Source: Symbiodinium natans
Lineage: Eukaryota; Sar; Dinophyceae; Suessiales; Symbiodiniaceae
Assembly (NCBI GenBank): GCA_905221605.1
Contig: CAJNDS010001225.1
Coordinates: 608,069 to 672,068 of the forward strand
Direction of reading: 5' to 3'
Length of the DNA: 64,000 nt
The notes beneath the pieces were generated by a model, which made no database searches, was not told the origin of the DNA, and saw nothing but the letters and a program-made list of their open reading frames with translations. Positions 32,104 through 39,218 of the stretch are shown here, piece after piece (the first letter of the stretch is position 1; each line of letters opens with the position of its first letter). The position numbers and the translations under genes are program-made.

Positions 32104-32175
32104 GGGACGTGTGTTGTGGTGTGCGCCTAGGTTCACGCTCTCTCCCAACCCACCCACCCAAATCTCAACCTTGAC
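32104..32175 (+). repeat. dispersed repeat, copy 1
   Basis: GACGTGTGTTGTGGTGTG followed by a CTCCCAACCC-CCCACCCAA stretch recurs with moderate divergence at 51838-51910. Similarity seems to continue weakly downstream (a GTTCGCC..CATG motif at both). Confidence 0.7.
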
Positions 32176-32329
32176 GGGTTTAGGGTTTTTTCTATGGTTG
32201 TTGGGCAGATCGTTCGCCAAGCATGTGCGACAACCTAAAAACATGGTCTGGGAGAAGCTCACAAAGGTTTAGAAATGGTCCGGGAGAAGTTCAAAGAAAT
32301 GGCTTGGAAGAGGCAGAAACGGTCCGAAA

Positions 32330-33315
32330 CCCTCAAAAAAAGGAGAAACTGTCCGGGAGGAGCCCAAAAAGGCTCAAGAAGCAAGAAACTGTCCGGGAGG
32401 AGCCCAAAAAAGCTCAGAAATTGTCCGGGAGGAGCCCAAAAAGGCTCAGAAACTGTCCGGGAGGAGCCCAAAAATGTCCGGGAGGAGCCCAAAAAGGCTC
32501 AGAAACTGTCCGGGAGGAGCCCAAAAAGGCTCAGAAACTGTCCGGGAGGAGCACAAAAAAGGTTCAGAAATGGTCCGGAGAAGCCCAAAAAGGTTCAGAA
32601 ACTGTCCGGGAGGAGCCCAAAAAAGGCCAGAAACTGTCCGGGGGAAGCACAAAAAGGTTCAGAAATGGTCCGGAGAAGCCCAAAAAGGTTCAGAAACTGT
32701 CCGGGAGGAGCCCAAAAAAGGCTCAGAAATGGTCCGGAGAAGCCCAAAAAGGTTCAGAAACTGGCCGGGAGGAACCCGAAAACTGTCCGGGTGGAGCCCA
32801 AATGAAACTGTCCGGAGCACAAACTGTCTGGGAGGAGCCCAAAAAGGCTCAAGAAGCAAGAAACTGTCCGGGAGGAGCCCAAAAAAGCTGACCAAAAAGG
32901 CTCAGAAACTGTCCGGGAGGAGCCCAAAAAGGCTCAGAAACTGTCCGGGAGGAGCACAAAAAGGTTCAGAAATGGTCCGGAGAAGCCCAAAAAGGCTCAG
33001 AAATTGCAAAAAAGGCTCAGAAACAGTCCGGGAGAAACCCAAAAAGGCTCAGAAGCCCAAAAAGGCTCAGACACTATTCGGGAGAAACCCCAAAAAAGCA
33101 CAGAAACTGTCCGGGAGGAGGCCAAAAAGCCGCAGAAATAGTCCGAGGAGCCCGAAAAGGCTCAGAGACTGTCCGGGAGGAGCCCCCAAAAAGGCTCAGA
33201 AACTGTTCGGGAGGAGCCACCAAAACAGCTCAGAAACTGTCCGGAGGAGCCCAAAAAGGCTCAGAAACTGTCCGGGAGGAGCACAAAAAGGCTCAGAAAC
33301 TGTCCGGGGGAGCCT
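32330..33315 (+). repeat. 32-bp tandem repeat (minisatellite)
   Basis: The unit is roughly GGCTCAGAAACTGTCCGGGAGGAGCCCAAAAA, shown here as GGCTCAGAAACTG then TCCGGGAGGAGCCCAAAAA, with length variants. GAGCC..GGCTC within and between units forms a 5-bp stem around CAAAAA. Because 32 is not a multiple of three, all plus frames cycle through the same Lys/Gly/Ser/Arg-rich peptides, giving spurious ORFs of up to 285 codons. There are no unique spacers, so it is not a CRISPR array. Confidence 0.93.
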
Positions 33316-33329
33316 CAGAAACGGGCCCT

Positions 33330-34925
33330 GAATCCTAAACCCTAAACACCTTGAATCCTAAACCCTAGGCCCTGAATCCTGAATCCTAAATCCTAAGGGC
33401 CCTAAATCCTAAATCCTAAACCCTAAAGACCCTGAATCCTAAACCCTAAAGGCCTTGAATCCTAAACCCTAAAGCCCCTGAATCCTAAATCCTAAAGGCC
33501 CTGAATCCTAAACCCTAAAGGCCCTGAGTCCTAAACCCTAAAGGTCCTGAATCCTAAACCCTAAACGCCCTGAATCCTAAACCCTAAAGGCCCTGAACCC
33601 TAAATCCTAAACCCTCAAGGCCCTGAATCCTAAACCCTAAAGGCCCTGAATCCTAAACCCTAAAGCCCCTGAATCCTAAACCCTAAAGGTCCTGAATCCT
33701 AAACCCTGAAGGCCCTGAATCCTAAACCCTAAAGGCCCTGCCCCAGGATTTGGCCGGACTCGTAGTGAAAATGCGATTTTTTAGTACTGAAAAACGATGG
33801 TTTTGGGTGACCCTCCGTTTTCCCGAAAAATCCTAAATCCTAAAGGCCCTGAATCCTAAATCCTAAACCCTAAAGGCCCTGAATCCTGAACCCTAAACAC
33901 CCTGAATCCTAAACCCTCAAGGCCTTGAATCCTAAACCCTAGGCCCTGAATCCTAAACCCTCAAGGCCCTGAATCCTAAACCCTGGCCCTGAATCCTAAA
34001 CCCTAAAGGCCCTGAACCCTAAATCCTAAACCCTAAAGCCCTGAATCCTAAACCCTAAAGGCCCTGAATCCTAAACCCTAAAGGCCCTGAACCCTAAACC
34101 CTAAAGGCCCTGAATCCTAAACCCTACAGGCCCTGAATCCTAAACCCTAAAGGCCCTGAACCCTAAATCCTAAACCCTCAAGGCCCTGAATCCTAAACCC
34201 TAAAGGCCCTGAATCCTAAACCCTAAAGGCCCTTAATCCTAAATCCTAAACCTCCAAGGCCCTGAATCCTAAATCCTAAAGGCCCTGAACCCTAAACCCT
34301 GAAGGCCCTGAATCCTAAACCCTAAAGGCCCTGCCCCAGGATTTGGCCGGACCCGCAGTAAAAATGCGAATTTTTAGTACTGAAAAACGCTGGTTTTGGG
34401 TGACCCTCCGTTTTCCCGAAAAATCCTAAATCCTAAAGGCCCTGAATCCTAAATCCTAAACCTTCAAGGCCCTGAATCCTAAACCCTAAAGGCCCTGAAT
34501 CCTAAACCCTAAAGGCCTTGAATCCTAAACCCTACGCCCTGAATCCTAAACCCTAAAGGCCCTGAATCCTAAACCCTAAAGGCCTTGAACCCTAACCCTA
34601 AAGGCCCTGAATCCTAAATCCTAAACCCTCAAGGCCCTGAATTCTAAACCCTAAAGGCCCTGAATCCTAAACCCTAAAGGCCCTGAACCCTAAACCCTAA
34701 AGGTCCTGAATCCTAAACCCTAAAGGCCCTGAATCCTAAACCCTAACGGCCCTGAATCCTAAATCCTAAACCCTAAAGGCCCTGAATCCTAAACCCTCAA
34801 GGCCCTGAATCCTAAACCCTAAAGGCTCTGAATCCTAAATCCTAAAGGCCCCGAACCCTAAATCCTAAATCCTAAAGGCCTAGAATCCTAAAGCCTAGAA
34901 TCCTAAATCCTAAACCCAAGAATCC
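33330..34925 (+). repeat. satellite: CCTAAACCCTAAAGGCCCTGAAT units with 593-bp higher-order period
   Basis: Tandem units of about 22-30 bp built from one or two CCTAAA/CCCTAAA blocks plus GGCCCTGAAT. A 91-bp non-telomeric insert (CCCCAGGATTTGGCCGGAC ... TTTTCCCGAAAAAT) occurs twice, at 33741-33831 and 34334-34424, 593 bp apart, showing that a larger block was duplicated. Confidence 0.93.
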
Positions 34926-34974
34926 TAAAGGATGGAGCGATTTAACTTAAAACCCGAAGGTTTAGGGTTATTCT

Positions 34975-35155
34975 CTTTGGGGCCAGACTGACGCTGGCAC
35001 GCGGGTTCAACCCTTCTATGCGTGGGCCGCGCTCACCGCGCGCACTGGCCCCGAGCCCTCGCCAGGCTTCGCCTGACGGCTCGGGCTCGTCCGCGGGCTG
35101 TCGCCACGCGGTATCGCTCGCTGCTGCTTATCGCAGCGCCCGCAGCTCGCTCCAG
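34975..35155. other. GC-rich, hairpin-rich unique stretch
   Basis: Very GC-rich sequence with nested inverted repeats, for example CAGGCTTCGCCTG inside GAGCC..GGCTC, and CCGCGCTCACCGCGCGC. No coding frame stands out. The style recalls the hairpin repeats of algal organelle genomes; this is only an impression. Confidence 0.45.
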
Positions 35156-35272
35156 TTTAGGGTTTAGGGTTTAGGGTTTAGGGTTTAGGGTTTAGGGTTT
35201 AGGGTTTAGGGTTTAGGGTTTAGGGTTTAGGGTTTAGGGTTTAGGGTTTAGGGTTTAGGGTTTAGGGTTTAG
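35156..35272 (+). repeat. TTTAGGG array
   Basis: A clean heptamer array that begins abruptly at the end of the GC-rich stretch. Confidence 0.95.
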
Positions 35273-35799
35273 CTTTTAAGGTTTAGGGCCCTTGTGTAGC
35301 TCTTATGTACCCTATTTAACCCAAGGGCCCCTACTTCAGAACCGTCGAAAGGAGGTAAGAGACAACATTCAGCCTACAGTATCTAAGTGTGGTTCCCAAT
35401 CAAGGAGCTCATGAGGGATCCCCCAAAGAGGATTGGACGAAGACTGCTGGAATCCCAACATAGCACTACTTTACAACAATCCCAAACCTAAAAGCTTAGA
35501 GCCACTAGAAGCTGCGAAGAGATACCTGATGAAAGACCAAACACCCGAAGACCTGAACCCTAAACTCCTAACCTCTAAAACCCCTAAAGCCCATAAAGCC
35601 CCTGGCAGCTTGAGTTCCGAGTGAGTACAAAAATCCGAGGGTGCTGAGAGTTTGTAGGGCCTAGGACGTAGGATTCTGAAATCCTCACCCAAGGACCGAA
35701 AGAGGGGACCCTTTCGGGCCTAAAAGGCTTTAAAGGGCTTTACATTGGGCTGTAAATTGGGCTTTAAGGGCGTTAAAGGCCTATTAAGGGCTTTAAGTT

Positions 35800-35896
35800 G
35801 GGATGTTCCCACTGATACTAACAGGTCTTTCATAGGAATTGTAGTACCCCTAGTACAATCCTAAATAAGGACTGTTCGTATAAGGGGGAACATCCC
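35800..35896. mobile_element. MITE (family M3)
   Basis: Starts GGGATGTTCCC and ends with the complement of GGGATGTTCCCCCTTATAC, with inner AACAGTCCTT-like arms. Same family as 31027-31131. Confidence 0.78.
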
Positions 35897-36065
35897 AAAC
35901 CCAGCCTAAAGGGCTTTAGCGCTTTAGGTTCTCGAATTCTCGGGTTGAAGGCCAACGCCTAAACCCTGAACCCTGAACCCTAAACCCTAAACCCTCAACC
36001 CTCAACCCTCAACCCTCAACCCTAAACCTTAAACCCTAAACCCTAAACCCTCCTGAACCCGAAAC

Positions 36066-36135
36066 ATGCGCCGCGCTGCTTCTCCAGGAGAGGCCGTAGG
36101 CGCAGGTGGACGCTCCCCTTGAGCGAGAAGTCCTC
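36066..36135 (-). CDS. candidate mini-exon
   Basis: 23 codons (tag DFSLKGSVHLRLRPLLEKQ) between a CCCAG acceptor and a GCAT|GTTTCG donor. Third positions are mostly G or C. Arrays lie on both sides. Unknown protein. Confidence 0.5.
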
Positions 36136-36608
36136 CTGGGTTGAGGGTTGAGGGTTTAGGGTTTAGGGTTTCGGGTTTAGGGTTCAGGGTTTCGGGTTTA
36201 GGGTTCAGGGTTCAGGGTTCAGGGTTCAGGGTTCAGGGTTCAGGGTTTAGGGTTTAGGGTTTAGGGTTTAGGGTTTGGGGTTTAGGGTTTAGGGTTTAGG
36301 GTTTAGGGTTTAGGGTTTAGGGTTTAGGGTTTAGGGTTTAGGGTTTAGGGTCTAGGGGCTACAAGGTTTAGGGCTTAGAAGGTTTAGGGCCTGAGGGCTG
36401 CCTTTCTCGGAAGGTTCTAGGTACATCCTTGCTGTGGTTATCTGGGACGGAAGGAACATCCACACGGCCTACCACTACTTGTGAGGGCGGCGTAACACCC
36501 CTGCAGCACTCCCACCATCCCTACGTCTGAGGGCGGTGCGAGGACAGAACAGCACAAAAGAGAGCCGTATACCCTCGGGGTGCGGAGCTCTAGGTAACGC
36601 AGAGGCCC

Positions 36609-36739
36609 GCTTGGAGGTTCAGGGCACTTATTAACCAATTAAAACTGTAAGTACTTATCAGCAACCTATAAGCCCCTTTAAGTGCCCTCATATGGTTATA
36701 AGTACAGTTATAAGTACAGTTATCATTGGTCCTCCAAGC
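36609..36739. mobile_element. MITE (family M1)
   Basis: Terminal inverted repeat GCTTGGAGG..CCTCCAAGC, then ATTAACCAATTA..ATCATTGGT, around repeated AAGTACAGTTATAAGTAC motifs. It is the most diverged of the three full M1 copies. No clear target duplication. Confidence 0.8.
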
Positions 36740-36998
36740 AGGAGTGAGAAAGGGTACCCGCTTCTGCTTGGATGAACTCGACGAGTTGCGGAGGGCCCCT
36801 GGTTTTGTAGGGAATGAGGGAATGAGGGCCCTATATATACCCTTTCAGTGATGCTAGAGGGCCCTATATATACCCTTTAAGGGATTATATAGGGCCCTCT
36901 ATATACCGTTCAAGGGATTATGTAGGGCCCCGTGGGTTGAGTGTTGAGGGTGTAGGGTTTACGGTTCAGCGTCTGGGGTTTAGGGTTTGGGGTTTAGC

Positions 36999-37426
36999 CC
37001 CTTTGAAGTCACTGCCAAGTTCAACAGACATCCGAAAGCCCATCTATTATCTGTCTGTGTTGCTCCTTTCACGTTTGATACTCTGTTGCTGAGTTCATAA
37101 GCCCCCCAAAAATGTACACTTTCAGTTCTATAGGGGATTATAGTACCCAAAAAGTGTAAAGTGCGCCCACTCAGCTACTGAGTACGTACTTGTAACCATA
37201 AGCACATGAAGTGGCAAATAACGACCTCGCGTTAATGTTCTGCCTGGAATGGCTCTCGCATGCTGATCGTTCAAGTATGGACGTGTGTGCCTTCCCTCTT
37301 TAATCCACCAAGTGTTTACAGACTTTTGCTGCTTCAAAATCTTTTCGTACTGCTGAGTTGGGAAGGTTGGGACAAGTAACCGTGTGTTGTGTTGTTTGCG
37401 ATTTCTTCATACATCTCGTCGCCGGC
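36999..37426 (-). CDS. gene D: three in-frame mini-exons separated by an introner-like MITE
   Basis: The exons are 37350-37426 (tag GDEMYEEIANNTTHGYL), 37178-37243 (tag INARSLFATSCAYGYKYVL) and 36999-37082 (tag KGATQTDNRWAFGCLLNLAV). Lengths fit whole codons plus phase 2/1 at both joins. The second intron (37083-37177) is the inverted-repeat element itself. Its exact ends are ambiguous by one or two bases because AG is present on both sides; read strictly it would be AG|TA..AG|A, a non-canonical donor. The product is unknown. A further exon probably lies around 37440-37515 (tag AFGLSMKNQGFRLLVPLH), but its join was not resolved. Confidence 0.6.
37083..37177. mobile_element. introner-like MITE (family M6), intact centre
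   Basis: Ends GTTGCTGAG and CTCAGCTAC are inverted repeats, with inner AAAAATGTACACTTT and AAAAAGTGTAAAGTG arms, also inverted. The element fills the gap between two exons of gene D that read in frame when it is removed. A second copy at 41479-41608 does the same in gene B. Confidence 0.7.
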
Positions 37427-37739
37427 CTGAGGGAGCTGTACACAGACTCGGACCCGTGTAGGGGAACAAGCAGCCGAAACCCCTGGTTCTTCATCGACAA
37501 TCCGAAGGCTTGCAAGATAAGAAGGACCAGGGAACCCTCAAACTTGCGATGGAGACCTACGACTTCTGATGCTGCGAAGACAATACGATGACAGTTTAGT
37601 GCTTAGGGTTTAGGGTTTAACTTAGGGTTTAGGGCTTAGGGTTTAGGGCTTAGGGTTTAGGGTTTGGGGTGTAGGGTTTAGGGTTTAGGGTTTACAGTCT
37701 GCAGCATAATTAGGGTAAAAGACAAACCAAGACAGCAAC

Positions 37740-37823
37740 CGACCGCTTTTTGTTCAGAGCGGCAATACCAATCTCGACCGCGCCGATGCGAAGGATGATC
37801 TTCCCGTCGCAAAGCCAATCGAC
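37740..37823 (-). CDS. candidate mini-exon
   Basis: 28 codons (tag LCDGKIILRIGAVEIGIAAL) between a CTACCACAG acceptor and a TCG|GTTGCT donor, phase 0 both sides. It lies upstream of gene D on the same strand and could belong to the same gene. Confidence 0.5.
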
Positions 37824-38104
37824 CTGTGGTAGTTTTCCTTCCCCACACGTTAAACCCCCTTACCGGTTTAGGGTTTAGGGTTTAGGGTTTCGGGTTTCGG
37901 GTTTAGGGTTTAGGGCTTAGGGCTTAGGGTCTAACATTCCCCATACACAAAAAAAATGACAATACTGGGAGCAGTTTTTTTAAAGCTAGCAGATGCCAGT
38001 TCCATTCTCTAGCCATGCACCACCCCCTCGCACCCAAACCATAAGAACCGATGCCTCAACCTGAGCTCCCCCGAAAGACCCCAACCCAAGACCCAAATGA
38101 TGAT

Positions 38105-38268
38105 AGGGTTTAGGGTTTAGGGTTTAGGGTTTAGGGTTTAGGGTTTAGGGTTTAGGGTTTAGGGTTTAGGGTTTAGGGTTGAGGGTTTAGGGTTTAGGGT
38201 TTAGGGTTTAGGGTTTAGGGTTTAGGGTTTAGGGTTTAGGGTTTAGGGTTTAGGGTTTAGGGTTTAGA
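38105..38268 (+). repeat. TTTAGGG array
   Basis: A near-perfect heptamer array with a single TTGAGGG unit. Confidence 0.95.
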
Positions 38269-38567
38269 CCCAAATGAAACCCACACTATGGAACCACGCA
38301 TACTCCCTTTGAAGAATAGCATACCCAACCCCATAGCATGCCCCACCCGAGAGAAAAGCCCATAGTAGCAACCCGAAACCTCAGTAGAAAATGGAAGCGG
38401 TCTATCCGAATAATTCTCATCTATAATCGGAATCAGGTTTAGGTATTAGGTAAAACCGTAGTGAAGGTACTATAATCTGCAACAGCTTAAGGGTCTCATA
38501 CTTATGACTTATCAACAGGCATATTTACCAAAAAAGCATATAAAGTGTTTCAAGAACCCATAATTCA

Positions 38568-39047
38568 TTAGCAGCTGATGGACGTGAGTAAACACTGTGT
38601 AAATATGGGATTAGGTTTCTCGGGTTTAGGCTGTGGTTCGCGCATTTCATCTTCATCAACAGGCTTACTAGGAAGTTGTTCGTTTAATCGTTTGCTTGCT
38701 TCCCTTTTCTGCTTTTCGTATGCAGCCTTCATTTCTGCTTGCAATTTGTCGTTTAGCTTGCCTTCTTTCCTTAAATTATCAAATTTCGCTAAATCACCCT
38801 TCATCAATACATGTAGTTCCGAGTTCGGATGGAATGCAGAATGACAATCGGCATCCAGTTTTTCGTGTCTTATTCTGTGTCCGCAGTCTTCGCATATTTG
38901 GTTGCCCTTTGCTCTCTCTTCTCTTCTTGCTTGGATATGTTCACTCTTATTCTTGCCGTCGCATTTTCGTTTCGCTTCTCGGCATTTATGACATGTCTTA
39001 AGCCCGTCAAATCCTTGCACATCCTTTGGTGCACAGTGCACACCCAC
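38568..39047 (-). CDS. small cysteine/lysine-rich protein, probably zinc-binding, start disrupted
   Basis: 159 codons open from a GTG directly after an in-frame TAA. Two CxxC groups (TCHKCREAKRKCDG and ICEDCGHRIRHEK) suggest zinc binding, and a basic coiled-coil-like stretch follows (AEMKAAYEKQKREASKRL). A neighbouring frame starts with ATG at 39070 and brings another cysteine (MCKSW); a single missing base near 39055 would place a third CxxC before the ORF. A one-base deletion is therefore suspected. The region is AT-richer, lacks arrays and uses A/T-ending codons, unlike the mini-exons, which hints at a foreign origin. No family recognised. Confidence 0.55.
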   Translation of the reverse strand: MGVHCAPKDVQGFDGLKTCHKCREAKRKCDGKNKSEHIQARREERAKGNQICEDCGHRIRHEKLDADCHSAFHPNSELHVLMKGDLAKFDNLRKEGKLNDKLQAEMKAAYEKQKREASKRLNEQLPSKPVDEDEMREPQPKPEKPNPIFTQCLLTSISC

Positions 39048-39072
39048 GATTTACACATTCTCCTCCCCATCT

Positions 39073-39107
39073 AACTATGTTAAAAAGTCTAGTCTTTAGA
39101 CATAGTT
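39073..39107. repeat. palindrome upstream of the cysteine-rich ORF
   Basis: AACTATGT..ACATAGTT, with AAAGTCT..AGTCTTT inside, forms a near-perfect hairpin directly before the ATG at 39070 on the minus strand. It could be a regulatory structure or a terminal inverted repeat remnant. Confidence 0.6.
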
Positions 39108-39218
39108 GGTGTCTAGGGTTTAGGGCAGGATTCTTCCGCTAAAACGACAAGCGTGCGGAGCAAAGGAGAACCTTTGGAAAGAGGAGCGGCGCTAAGTCCT
39201 AAACCCTAAACCCTAAAC

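Noticed and set aside
32330-33315. CRISPR array
   Set aside because: Repeat units are contiguous, without unique spacers or cas genes, and the genome is eukaryotic.
32223-33331. ORFs up to 285 codons rich in Lys, Gly, Ser and Arg
   Set aside because: A 32-bp tandem repeat cycling through all frames; the same peptide appears in three frames.
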